Shown: positions 1 through 5,767, numbered from the stretch's first letter. The stretch is 7,778 nt of DNA from CAYRKQ01 sp964621845 (GCA_964621845.1 CAZUOL010000057.1:1-7778); one strand, 5' to 3'. Program-made: numbers and translations. Notes: generated from the letters alone by a model not told the origin.

Positions 1-264
1 CCCACCATGGCCCTCAAAAAAGGTTCACCTGCCATTGACGCTGGTATCACCATCCCTACCCTCACCACCGATGCCCGAGGATCAGTACGCCCCCAAGGTA
101 CCGCTTATGACTCAGGAGCCTATGAAAGCCCTTACTCCAAACCTGCTTCCACCACCGAGAGTCTGGCGGGGACGGGGGAGAGTGTACGAACGATTGCTAT
201 CGTCGGAACATTCACCATAGTGTTGGCAGCAGCACTCCATCTGGTTCGCAAACGACTAGCTTAA
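1..264 (+). CDS. 3' end of a cell-surface beta-helix protein with LAGTG-like C-terminal anchor (partial)
   Basis: The frame is open from the left edge, so the gene starts outside the window; about 87 codons and the TAA stop are visible. The pattern GSPAIDAG, then DARGSVRPQG, then YDSGAYE is the typical C-terminal end of right-handed beta-helix surface proteins ('choice-of-anchor Q' type). It is followed by a Ser/Thr/Pro linker, LAGTG, a hydrophobic segment (roughly TIAIVGTFTIVLAAALHL) and a basic tail RKR. That is the tripartite layout of a sortase sorting signal, and LAxTG is the variant known for class E sortases of high-GC Gram-positives. By inference the protein is exported and anchored in the envelope of a monoderm cell. 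Its substrate or partner cannot be told from this fragment. The hydrophobic tail could instead simply be a membrane anchor. Confidence 0.7.
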   Translation, partial: PTMALKKGSPAIDAGITIPTLTTDARGSVRPQGTAYDSGAYESPYSKPASTTESLAGTGESVRTIAIVGTFTIVLAAALHLVRKRLA

Positions 265-272
265 CTCGGCCA

Positions 273-281
273 TGCTATAAT
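273..281 (+). promoter_or_regulatory. Extended -10 promoter (TGC-TATAAT) upstream of metG leader
   Basis: A perfect TATAAT (276-281) is preceded by TGC, an extended -10. There is no convincing -35 box 17 bp upstream. The box ends 7 nt before ATG at 289, so the transcript should start at or next to that ATG. The same geometry is seen at several other genes in this window. It probably drives metG through the leader region. Confidence 0.6.
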
Positions 282-288
282 TTGGTGT

Positions 289-339
289 ATGAAGATACAG
301 CAGAAGCAAATGATTATGATGATGCCCGGGCGGGCATAA
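289..339 (+). CDS. Possible leaderless Met-rich leader peptide of metG (16 codons)
   Basis: This is a short ORF too small for ordinary gene calling. The ATG lies 7 nt after a perfect TATAAT, so it would be the 5' end of the metG mRNA. The peptide is MKIQQKQMIMMMPGRA, with Met at residues 1, 8, 10, 11 and 12, and it ends in TAA (337-339). The last half of the ORF lies inside a hairpin (316-343). A run of codons for the amino acid used by the downstream enzyme, methionyl-tRNA synthetase, is the hallmark of attenuation leader peptides. The function is inferred: the Met run could be chance arising from the repeated ATG triplets, and no expression evidence is available. The metG start lies 58 nt downstream of the stop. 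Confidence 0.4.
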   Translation: MKIQQKQMIMMMPGRA

Positions 340-343
340 TTAT
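316..343 (+). promoter_or_regulatory. Hairpin in metG leader (possible attenuator)
   Basis: Positions 316-327 (ATGATGATGCCC) pair with 332-343 (GGGCATAATTAT) around a GGGC loop. This gives ten Watson-Crick pairs, one G-T wobble and one G/A mismatch. The inner six pairs (ATGCCC/GGGCAT) are perfect. The 5' arm consists largely of the Met codons of the leader ORF. The tail after the stem is only TTC, so as an intrinsic terminator it is weak. It could act by transcriptional attenuation or by affecting metG translation, or it could serve as a poor terminator for the surface-protein gene upstream. Confidence 0.4.
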
Positions 344-397
344 TTCACCTATCAACTTTCTGCTAACCTAATTTTTAAAAGAACAAAGAGAGATCCC

Positions 398-1834
398 ATG
401 AGCAAGAATTTCTACATTACTACCTCAATACCATACGCTACCGGCAAGCCGCATATTGGTAACGCGATCGATTGGCTTTATGCCGATACTCTTGCACGCT
501 ACCATAAGCAGCGGGGCGAAGAGGTGATTTACAGCGCTGGCTCAGACGAGCATGGCACTAAGATTGCTGAAAAGGCCGAAGCCGCTCAACAGACCCCTGA
601 GGATTTTATTGAAACGGTCATTCCGGAAATTAAAGCAGCACACAAAGTGATCGATTCGGAATATACGCATTTTGCGCGTACGAACTCAGATCAGCACAAA
701 AAAGCTGCCCAACTACTATGGCAACAAATGGGTGACGATATCTACAAGGGCACCTATAGCGGCTGGTATTGCGTGGGTTGTGAGGAATACAAAACTGAAA
801 CTGACGTAAAGGCCAATAACGGGGTTTGTCCATTACACGATCGTGAATATAGCAAGCTTGAGGAAGAGAACTATTTTTTCAAACTGAGTAAATACCAAGA
901 TCAACTTGCTCAGCTGATAGAAGCAGGCGAGTTTCGAGTGGTGCCCGAATCCCGCAAGAATGAAATCTTGAGCACCATCAAGAGCGGTCTAGATGATATC
1001 AGTGTTTCTCGGCCGAGAACAACGCTTGAATGGGGCATTCCTGTGCCGGGTGATGATGCGCAGGTGATGTATGTGTGGTTTGAGGCCCTTATGAACTACA
1101 TTACGCTGCTCGGTTATCCTGATGGAGAAGAATTTAAGGCCTTTTGGCCTACCGATGTTCAAATTGTTGGTAAAGATAATCTTCGCTTTCACGCGGCAAT
1201 TTATCCGGCAATGTTGTTGGCTGCCAAATTACCAGTTTTAAAAACGCTTTTTGTGCACGGCCACATCTCATCAGGTGGGAAAAAAATGAGTAAAACCATT
1301 GGGAACGTGGTTAATACCGAAGACATTGTTGAAAAATACGGTGCTGATGCCTTCCGCTATTATTTTTTGCGTCACGTGCCAAGGTACGAAGACGGTGATT
1401 TCACCTGGGAGCGCCTGGATGCTGTGTACCATGGTGAACTGGCCAATGAACTGGGGAATGCCGTACAACGAGTTGCGAGCATGATTGAACGCTATCAAGC
1501 TGGCAAGGTGGAACTTCTGGAAGTTGATCATACTGATGACGAACTAGATCAACTTATTGAAAATTGCCAGTTTGATAAAGCCCTAGAGCACATTTGGGGA
1601 AAGGTTCGCGATTTAAACCAATACTTTGAACAGACTAAACCCTGGCAGTTAGCTAAAGTAGGGAAGACCGATGAGCTTACCGAAGTTCTGAATAAGAGCG
1701 CAGCCGATATTGTGCACATCGGCCAACTCCTCACTCCATTTTTGCCTCATACTGCCACCGCAATTGATACCATTTTTGCTTCCGGCGCAATAAATAACTC
1801 TGCCGGCATCCTCTTCCCTCGCATCGAAGCCTAG
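398..1834 (+). CDS. metG: Methionyl-tRNA synthetase
   Basis: This cytoplasmic class Ia aminoacyl-tRNA synthetase charges tRNA-Met and initiator tRNA with methionine using ATP. Visible motifs are the nucleotide-binding HIGN (HIGH motif, residues 19-22) after PYATGKP, a zinc knuckle with C125-x2-C128 and C144-x2-H147, and the second signature KMSKT (296-300) in GGKKMSKTIGN. An alpha-helical anticodon-binding region carries FEQTKPWQLAK. At 478 aa it covers catalytic and anticodon domains but lacks the C-terminal EMAP/Trbp111-like tRNA-binding domain found in longer bacterial enzymes; no such domain is encoded next to it either. The ATG at 398 has a purine-rich AAAGAGAGA a few bases upstream and starts directly with the family N-terminus. 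The gene is preceded by a Met-rich leader and hairpin and ends 3 bp from the convergent gene. Confidence 0.97.
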   Translation: MSKNFYITTSIPYATGKPHIGNAIDWLYADTLARYHKQRGEEVIYSAGSDEHGTKIAEKAEAAQQTPEDFIETVIPEIKAAHKVIDSEYTHFARTNSDQHKKAAQLLWQQMGDDIYKGTYSGWYCVGCEEYKTETDVKANNGVCPLHDREYSKLEEENYFFKLSKYQDQLAQLIEAGEFRVVPESRKNEILSTIKSGLDDISVSRPRTTLEWGIPVPGDDAQVMYVWFEALMNYITLLGYPDGEEFKAFWPTDVQIVGKDNLRFHAAIYPAMLLAAKLPVLKTLFVHGHISSGGKKMSKTIGNVVNTEDIVEKYGADAFRYYFLRHVPRYEDGDFTWERLDAVYHGELANELGNAVQRVASMIERYQAGKVELLEVDHTDDELDQLIENCQFDKALEHIWGKVRDLNQYFEQTKPWQLAKVGKTDELTEVLNKSAADIVHIGQLLTPFLPHTATAIDTIFASGAINNSAGILFPRIEA

Positions 1835-1837
1835 CGA

Positions 1838-2368
1838 CTAAGAGCCAGTAGTGGACCAGTGCCACGCTTCGAGCTGGTGTTCTTGCAGTTGGTAGGCAGA
1901 ATGATGCAGCTTCATCCATGTGTAACAAGGTGAATATTGAAATACGCTATAGCCCTGGCACGCTAAATCAACGGCCAGCCCTTCGTTGTGCAGGCTGCGA
2001 CCTGCAGGTTCGGTAGGCGGTGCGCAGGCAATGATCGGCTTAACATACAGATTGTAGTTGCCTATCCCACAAGCTGCGGCGCGCAAACCACCTTGCTCTT
2101 TGCAGTCTCGGTAAGCTGAGCTTAATCTGATGGGCGCTCCGGCTGAGCGACCCTCTTGCAACAGCTTTTTTATATAAGGATCCAGAGCTTTGTGTATGCG
2201 AAACCCCTCGAGCGGAACAAGATACGCCTTCTCCCAACTGGCATCATGACAACTAACTTGATCTTGTGTTGGCTGCGGGGGAAGTGTTGGCAGTTTTTGT
2301 GACGTCACTGAAACATAGCTCGTGAGCAGGCTACTCATCACCACCATTTGTGAAAGCCACTGAAACAT
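1838..2368 (-). CDS. VanY-like D-alanyl-D-alanine carboxypeptidase (peptidase M15 family), secreted
   Basis: The zinc peptidase is predicted to trim D-Ala from peptidoglycan peptides outside the membrane. From ATG 2368 it is 176 aa. A hydrophobic N-terminus (about residues 4-22) looks like a signal peptide or anchor and is followed by a Pro-rich linker. Family motifs are RLSSAYRDCKEQ (81-92), the zinc motif SxHxxGxAxD as S125-L-H127 to A-V-D134, and ExWH as E167-A-W-H170. All zinc ligands and the catalytic Glu are therefore present. Six cysteines (40, 89, 100, 115, 137, 148) suggest disulfides in an exported protein. The frame stays open to a GTG at 2455, but ATG 2368 is preferred: it starts the signal-like segment and has TACAAT 6 nt upstream. 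The added N-terminus would merely translate a repeat (APRTDP). It converges with metG and diverges from tatD. Confidence 0.85.
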   Translation of the reverse strand: MFQWLSQMVVMSSLLTSYVSVTSQKLPTLPPQPTQDQVSCHDASWEKAYLVPLEGFRIHKALDPYIKKLLQEGRSAGAPIRLSSAYRDCKEQGGLRAAACGIGNYNLYVKPIIACAPPTEPAGRSLHNEGLAVDLACQGYSVFQYSPCYTWMKLHHSAYQLQEHQLEAWHWSTTGS

Positions 2369-2374
2369 AGCTCT

Positions 2375-2380
2375 ATTGTA
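2375..2380 (-). promoter_or_regulatory. -10 box (TACAAT) of vanY-like gene, leaderless
   Basis: Read on the minus strand, TACAAT ends 6 nt before the ATG at 2368, so the mRNA should begin at or within a base or two of the start codon. No Shine-Dalgarno fits in the gap. The position where a -35 box would lie (about 2398-2403) is occupied by a palindromic repeat. Confidence 0.5.
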
Positions 2381-2392
2381 CCCAATTCCCAC

Positions 2393-2417
2393 TGCGCCAG
2401 GGTCCGTCCTTGGCGCA
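2393..2417 (-). repeat. 25-bp REP-like palindromic repeat, copy 1 (intergenic)
   Basis: Read on the minus strand the unit is TGCGCCAAGG-ACGGA-CCCTGGCGCA, forming a 10-bp stem with one G-T type mismatch and a 5-nt loop. It matches the first mnmA copy (6697-6721) at 24 of 25 positions and the second (6729-6753) at 23 of 25. It lies between the divergent vanY-like and tatD start codons, where the vanY-like -35 box would be. If the longer vanY frame were used it would encode APRTDP, the same peptide as in MnmA. Confidence 0.85.
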
Positions 2418-2447
2418 CTTTGGTACAGGCGATTTAAGTTGGAGGTT

Positions 2448-2456
2448 TGGTACACT
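2448..2456 (+). promoter_or_regulatory. Extended -10 (TGG-TACACT) of tatD, leaderless
   Basis: TACACT (2451-2456), preceded by TGG, ends 6 nt before ATG 2463. There is no recognisable -35. A GGAGG at 2441-2445 is too far (17 nt) from this ATG to act as its ribosome site and lies upstream of the predicted transcript start. Confidence 0.45.
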
Positions 2457-2462
2457 ATTGTT

Positions 2463-3248
2463 ATGCAGCTTATTGATACACACTGTCATGTACATAGCTT
2501 AGAGTTTTTTAATGCTCAGCAAGCCGACGAAGTGTTGGCTGAAGCAGTTCAAGCTGGTGTTGATAAGATGATTGGTATTGCTACAAGTCTTGAGGATGGC
2601 AAGGCAGCAATTTCCTTTGCCCACAAACATCCTGTTAGCTACTGGGCAAGCATTGGTATTCACCCTCACGAAGCGTCTAAACTTTCTGAGGGAGAAATCG
2701 ATAGACATTTGAGTGAGCTAGACAATCTGGCTCAAGAAGCAAAGGTTATTGCAGTGGGTGAGTGTGGATTTGATTTTTACTATAACGACAAAAAGGCCGA
2801 CTTAAAAAAGCAGACAAAACTGCTTGAGGGGCAATTAAAAATTGCAAAAAAACACGATTTACCCGTGAGTTTTCACGTTCGCTCAGGGTTTGATGAATTT
2901 TGGCCGATATATGAAAAGTACACACCTCGGGGCGTACTGCACAGTTTTACAGATACGAGCGAGCATCTGCAACAGGCGCTTGAGCACGGCCTCTACATCG
3001 GGGTGAATGGTATTGCGACCTTCACCAAAGATGAGCTGCAGCGCGAGATGTTTCATCAGATACCACTTGAAAACCTGTTGCTCGAAACCGACGCCCCCTT
3101 CTTGACACCGACGCCCCGGCGTGGTACAATCAACACGCCTAAAAATGTGACATATATCACAAACTTTATGGCGGAGTTAAGAGGAGAAGATGCAAACAAC
3201 ATTGCAACAGCTACAACAGAAAATGCCCGAAGGCTCTTCGGAATCTAA
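2463..3248 (+). CDS. tatD: TatD family metal-dependent hydrolase (DNase)
   Basis: This is a TIM-barrel metal-dependent hydrolase; characterised members are cytoplasmic deoxyribonucleases with 3'-5' exonuclease activity linked to DNA repair or turnover. From ATG 2463 it is 261 aa, the usual family length. The family metal ligands are visible: H7 and H9 in IDTHCH, E100 in GECGFDF, H138 in SFHVR, H160 in LHSFT and D210 in LETDAP, with GIHPHE (65-70) and the RRGTINTPKNV segment (from 219). The frame is open further upstream to a TTG at 2376. The ATG start is chosen because the conserved MQLIDTHCH begins there and a -10 box sits 6 nt before it. The 3' end overlaps the next gene by 59 bp and contains a consensus-like promoter (3102-3130). 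It is divergent from the vanY-like gene. Confidence 0.93.
   Translation: MQLIDTHCHVHSLEFFNAQQADEVLAEAVQAGVDKMIGIATSLEDGKAAISFAHKHPVSYWASIGIHPHEASKLSEGEIDRHLSELDNLAQEAKVIAVGECGFDFYYNDKKADLKKQTKLLEGQLKIAKKHDLPVSFHVRSGFDEFWPIYEKYTPRGVLHSFTDTSEHLQQALEHGLYIGVNGIATFTKDELQREMFHQIPLENLLLETDAPFLTPTPRRGTINTPKNVTYITNFMAELRGEDANNIATATTENARRLFGI
3102..3130 (+). promoter_or_regulatory. Consensus-like sigma-70 promoter inside the 3' end of tatD
   Basis: TTGACA (3102-3107), a 17-bp spacer and TGG-TACAAT (-10 at 3125-3130) make a near-consensus promoter. A transcript starting near 3137 would carry a leader of about 50 nt including the strong GAGGAG at 3181-3186 ahead of ATG 3190. It lies in codons for conserved TatD residues, so the match could be fortuitous. 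Confidence 0.5.
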
Positions 3249-3579
3249 CTTCGCACCCACAAGTCCAACTCCCGAAACGCCTGTAAGTTCAGAGCAACTT
3301 GCAGCAGCGGAAACAGCAAGCGCGCGTGATCTGGTAGAAATGGCGTATGGTGGTACGGTTGCAGTGAGCGCTGAAACGACCGCCACTCAACAGCAATATA
3401 TTGACGCTATTGCACCCGCCACCGTTACTCCTGGAAATATCGTAGCCCAGGCTGAACAGATTGTTACGGATACAGATGTAATCATTCGGGCGACTGAAAT
3501 TGGGGACAGGCTACAACAGCTGCGTTCGCAAGAAATGCGTCGTGATGTTCTGCGGGGGAATTACGGTTATGCTGCGTAA
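3190..3579 (+). CDS. Hypothetical protein, Gln/Ala/Thr-rich, 129 aa
   Basis: I do not recognise a family. The start ATG 3190 lies inside tatD (59-bp overlap) and is supported by a purine-rich AAGAGGAGAAG directly upstream, the clearest Shine-Dalgarno in the window. The protein has a Gln-rich N-terminus (LQQLQQK), a low-complexity Ser/Thr/Pro/Glu stretch (about 14-35), an Ala-rich segment, and a charged C-terminal end (IGDRLQQLRSQEMRRDVLRG) that is probably helical. There is no signal peptide, membrane segment or cysteine, so it is likely cytoplasmic and partly disordered. It overlaps the next gene by 11 bp, implying co-translation. A promoter may sit within tatD. That it is a real gene rests on the ribosome site, the length and the coupling with the next ORF. 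Confidence 0.6.
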   Translation: MQTTLQQLQQKMPEGSSESNFAPTSPTPETPVSSEQLAAAETASARDLVEMAYGGTVAVSAETTATQQQYIDAIAPATVTPGNIVAQAEQIVTDTDVIIRATEIGDRLQQLRSQEMRRDVLRGNYGYAA

Positions 3580-3991
3580 GGTAACAGAGCTACTTTTTGG
3601 TAAAAAAGCCGCTGATCATCTGTTGGCATCACACGAACAGCACACCCAGGCGCACCAGCAGCAACAGGCTCGTAAAGACTATATTGCCCGAGAGGCTGCA
3701 ATAGGTGCACGTTTGTTGGGGCCGATACCTTCTGGGCATATCAGAGAGTTCTTCTGCCTCGATCAGCATACGTGGGTATGGAGTGAGAGCTGGCGGGATA
3801 AAAATGGACAGCCGCAACAGTTCACCGTAAATTACGAAATCGATCCAGCCGGTATCTTAAAGCGGGTCAATGGCGGGCATTATACAAAACTGCAAGGCCA
3901 GGAACTGCATAACTTTCACACAGCAATCACCAAGTACTATCAAGAGGTCTCGACACGCATATATGGTGTCCAGCCAACCATACCGGCGTAG
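3569..3991 (+). CDS. Conserved-looking hypothetical protein, 140 aa
   Basis: I cannot assign a function. From ATG 3569 the protein is 140 aa. A basic amphipathic start (MLRKVTELLFGKKAADHLL) is followed by a Gln/His-rich helix (about 22-36), then a compact globular part with aromatic residues: REFFCLDQHTWVWSESWRD (59-77), a likely strand QQFTVNYEIDPAGILKRVNG, and a helix in ELHNFHTAITKYYQEVSTRIYG. The W/Y/F pattern looks like a small folded domain under selection. The frame is open from a TTG at 3500, but ATG 3569 is preferred: it follows GGGGGAA by 8 nt and overlaps the upstream stop by only 11 bp, a translational-coupling layout. No signal peptide or clear membrane span. It is probably co-transcribed with the 129-aa gene, and its partner function is unknown. 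Confidence 0.7.
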   Translation: MLRKVTELLFGKKAADHLLASHEQHTQAHQQQQARKDYIAREAAIGARLLGPIPSGHIREFFCLDQHTWVWSESWRDKNGQPQQFTVNYEIDPAGILKRVNGGHYTKLQGQELHNFHTAITKYYQEVSTRIYGVQPTIPA

Positions 3992-3992
3992 C

Positions 3993-4001
3993 TGCTACAA
4001 T
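3993..4001 (+). promoter_or_regulatory. Extended -10 (TGC-TACAAT) of cysteine desulfurase gene, leaderless
   Basis: TACAAT (3996-4001), preceded by TGC, sits 2 bp after the upstream stop codon and ends 7 nt before ATG 4009. The gap has no room for a Shine-Dalgarno. No -35 match is seen. Confidence 0.5.
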
Positions 4002-4008
4002 AAACGGT

Positions 4009-5166
4009 ATGAGTGGTATCTACCTTGATTACGCTGCTGCGACGCCCATGGCTGAGGAAGCAGTGGCTGCAATGGCTCCGTTTCAGACCGATCGGTTCTT
4101 CAATCCTTCGGCGGTGTATCAATCAGCCCGTGAGGTAAGAGGATCACTTGAGCGAGCTCGCTCGACTGTGGCAAGCGTGCTTGGCGCGAAAGACCAAGAA
4201 ATCGTTTTCACCGCTGGGGGCACAGAGGCAAATAATGTGGCAATCGACGGTATTCTATCTCAACACCCGGATGCCGAGGTGTTAGTTTTGTCAATTGAGC
4301 ACGAATCTGTTTTAGAGCCTGCAAAGCAGTTTAAGCATACGATTATACCTGTGGATAGCCACGGCATTCTAGATGTACATACTCTAAAGGCGCGTATAAC
4401 ACCCCAGACAGCACTTATAAGCGTGATGTATGCCAATAACGAGATAGGTACTATTCAACCCATAAAACAGCTTGTAGAGCTTGTAAAGCAGCTTAGAACA
4501 CAAAGAATAAAAGACGGCAACACACTGCCCTTATATGTGCATACCGATGCCTGCCAAGCTGCAAACTATCTAGATCTATCGGTGGCTCGGCTTGGGGTTG
4601 ACCTTATGACGCTGAATGGGGGGAAGATTTATGCCGCCAAGCAAAGTGGTTGCCTCTATGTGCGCTCGAGCGTTCAGATACACCCGCTCATAAGAGGCGG
4701 CGGCCAGGAGTCTGACCTTCGGAGCGGTACGGAAAATGTTGCTGCCATTCACGCCTTTGCGACAATGTTGCAAAAAGTTCAGTTAGACAGAAAGGACGAG
4801 GCTGAGCGGTTGGCCAAGATTCGTGATGATCTATTTGCGACACTTTCGCAAAACATATCAGGTATTTTTTTGAATGGCCATAAAAACAAACGCTTGCCAA
4901 ACAATCTGAACATCACAATTCCAGGGGTAGACGGCGAGCGCTTATTAATGGAGCTTGATGAAGCGGGCGTAATGGTGGCCACAGGAAGTGCCTGCACGGC
5001 GAGTAATGACGAACCAAGCCATGTATTGCGAGCCTGCGGGCTATCGCCAGAGGAGGCATCGGCTAGTTTACGAATAACGCTTGGCCGGCCAACAACGGTT
5101 GATGAGATCGAAAAAACGAGTACTATTTTAGTAAAAACCATAAGCGCTCACCGCAAATTGGTATAA
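4009..5166 (+). CDS. Cysteine desulfurase (NifS/IscS family)
   Basis: This cytoplasmic PLP enzyme converts cysteine to alanine and holds the sulfur as a protein persulfide. It is 385 aa, the family's usual size. Visible features are the N-terminal YLDYAAATP, AGGTEANN (PLP phosphate region), H98 in EHES, HTDACQA with H178, D180 and Q183, the PLP lysine K206 in NGGKIY, RSGTEN, and the catalytic persulfide cysteine C329 in TGSACTASNDEPSHVLRA with the long IscS-type (group I) loop. The Lys context is unusual: NGGKIYAAKQSG rather than S-x-HKIYGPKG, so the His next to the lysine is replaced by Gly. No iscU or other Fe-S scaffold gene is nearby. mnmA lies one gene downstream, so a role as tRNA-thiolation sulfur donor (YrvO-like) is the best inference, with Fe-S assembly not excluded. 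Confidence 0.95.
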   Translation: MSGIYLDYAAATPMAEEAVAAMAPFQTDRFFNPSAVYQSAREVRGSLERARSTVASVLGAKDQEIVFTAGGTEANNVAIDGILSQHPDAEVLVLSIEHESVLEPAKQFKHTIIPVDSHGILDVHTLKARITPQTALISVMYANNEIGTIQPIKQLVELVKQLRTQRIKDGNTLPLYVHTDACQAANYLDLSVARLGVDLMTLNGGKIYAAKQSGCLYVRSSVQIHPLIRGGGQESDLRSGTENVAAIHAFATMLQKVQLDRKDEAERLAKIRDDLFATLSQNISGIFLNGHKNKRLPNNLNITIPGVDGERLLMELDEAGVMVATGSACTASNDEPSHVLRACGLSPEEASASLRITLGRPTTVDEIEKTSTILVKTISAHRKLV

Positions 5167-5167
5167 T
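5159..5167 (+). promoter_or_regulatory. Extended -10 (TGG-TATAAT) of DUF218 gene, overlapping the previous stop codon
   Basis: A perfect TATAAT (5162-5167) spans the TAA stop (5164-5166) of the cysteine desulfurase gene and is preceded by TGG. It ends 9 nt before ATG 5177, giving a leader of only a few bases at most. Confidence 0.5.
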
Positions 5168-5176
5168 AGAAATAGC

Positions 5177-5725
5177 ATGAGCAAATTATTGGTGTTTTTG
5201 GGTGTGATTGGTGCAATGCTTGCTCTTTTTTTGTATGGGGTCACACAGTATTTAGTTGTGGCAGAAAACTATAAAAAAGCAGACGCAATTGTTGCAGTGA
5301 GCGGCGGTGATACTACCGGGAGAGCGCAGCGGGCAATCGAATTGTATAAGCAAGGGTATGCGCCGCTTCTTGTTTTTTCGGGTGCCGCAGCTGATCCAAG
5401 AAGTCCAAGCAACGCACGGGTTATGGAGAAGCTTGCCGTAAAAAATGGGGTACCGGCGGAGGCGATAAGAATTGATGAATTCTCGCGTGACACAAAAGAG
5501 AATGCGGCCGGTGTAAAAAATTTACTGATAGATAGCAAGAAGATTATTTTGGTAACCAGTGAATATCACCAACGTCGTGCCCATCGAGACTTGCATCGTG
5601 TCTTGCCGCGTACGGTTATATATGACGCTCCAGCCAAAGATAAAGACTGGTCCCCTCTCAGTTGGTGGCTGACCCCATACGGTTGGTGGGTGACCGTTGG
5701 TGAAGTTGCCAAAAATGCCGTCTGA
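5177..5725 (+). CDS. DUF218 (YdcF/SanA-like) protein with N-terminal membrane anchor
   Basis: 182 aa. Residues 4-23 form a hydrophobic segment (LLVFLGVIGAMLALFLYGV) that should anchor the protein with the rest outside or at the membrane. The DUF218 core follows: ADAIVAVSGGDTTGRAQRAIELY (35-57), PLLVFSG (63-69), GVPAEAIRIDEFSRDTKENA (91-110) and IILVTSEYHQRRA (123-135), which are the conserved strand/loop signatures of the family. Relatives such as E. coli SanA affect envelope permeability, and YdcF binds S-adenosylmethionine; the reaction of this family is not established. It sits between two sulfur-transfer genes but has its own promoter, so its link to thiolation is doubtful. It ends in TGA (5723-5725). 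Confidence 0.88.
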   Translation: MSKLLVFLGVIGAMLALFLYGVTQYLVVAENYKKADAIVAVSGGDTTGRAQRAIELYKQGYAPLLVFSGAAADPRSPSNARVMEKLAVKNGVPAEAIRIDEFSRDTKENAAGVKNLLIDSKKIILVTSEYHQRRAHRDLHRVLPRTVIYDAPAKDKDWSPLSWWLTPYGWWVTVGEVAKNAV

Positions 5726-5729
5726 GCAG

Positions 5730-5758
5730 TTGGGCTTCTAACCATAATCTGATATAAT
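5730..5758 (+). promoter_or_regulatory. Promoter of mnmA (TTGGGC - 17 bp - TATAAT, extended -10)
   Basis: TATAAT (5753-5758) is preceded by TGA (extended -10), with TTGGGC at 5730-5735 as a half-matching -35 at 17-bp spacing. It ends 3 nt before ATG 5762 but 9 nt before ATG 5768. A transcript would start after position 5762, which favours the second ATG as the translation start. Confidence 0.55.
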
Positions 5759-5767
5759 TTTATGATA

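Noticed and set aside
1835..1837. Terminators between the convergent gene pairs (metG/vanY-like and mnmA/HD gene)
   Set aside because: The gaps are only 3 and 9 bp, and no GC-rich stem with a T-run is visible in either direction.
2441..2445. GGAGG as a Shine-Dalgarno for tatD
   Set aside because: It is 17 nt from ATG 2463, and the -10 box lies between them, so it is not in the expected transcript.
2369..2455. N-terminal extension of the vanY-like gene from GTG 2455
   Set aside because: It would precede the signal-like segment, mostly translates the palindromic repeat, and would be upstream of the TACAAT box at 2375-2380. ATG 2368 fits better.
2376..2462. N-terminal extension of tatD from TTG 2376
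   Set aside because: TatD proteins begin at about the IDTHCH motif. The extension has no family similarity and runs through the repeat and the promoter.
3500..3568. Longer start (TTG 3500) for the 140-aa hypothetical gene
   Set aside because: It would overlap the previous gene by 80 bp. The added residues look like shadow translation, and ATG 3569 has a spaced GGGGGAA ribosome site.
2499..5141. Opposite-strand and shifted open frames of 60-120 codons inside metG, tatD, the cysteine desulfurase and mnmA
   Set aside because: They overlap strongly supported genes, lack ribosome sites or -10 boxes, and have composition typical of antisense shadow frames.
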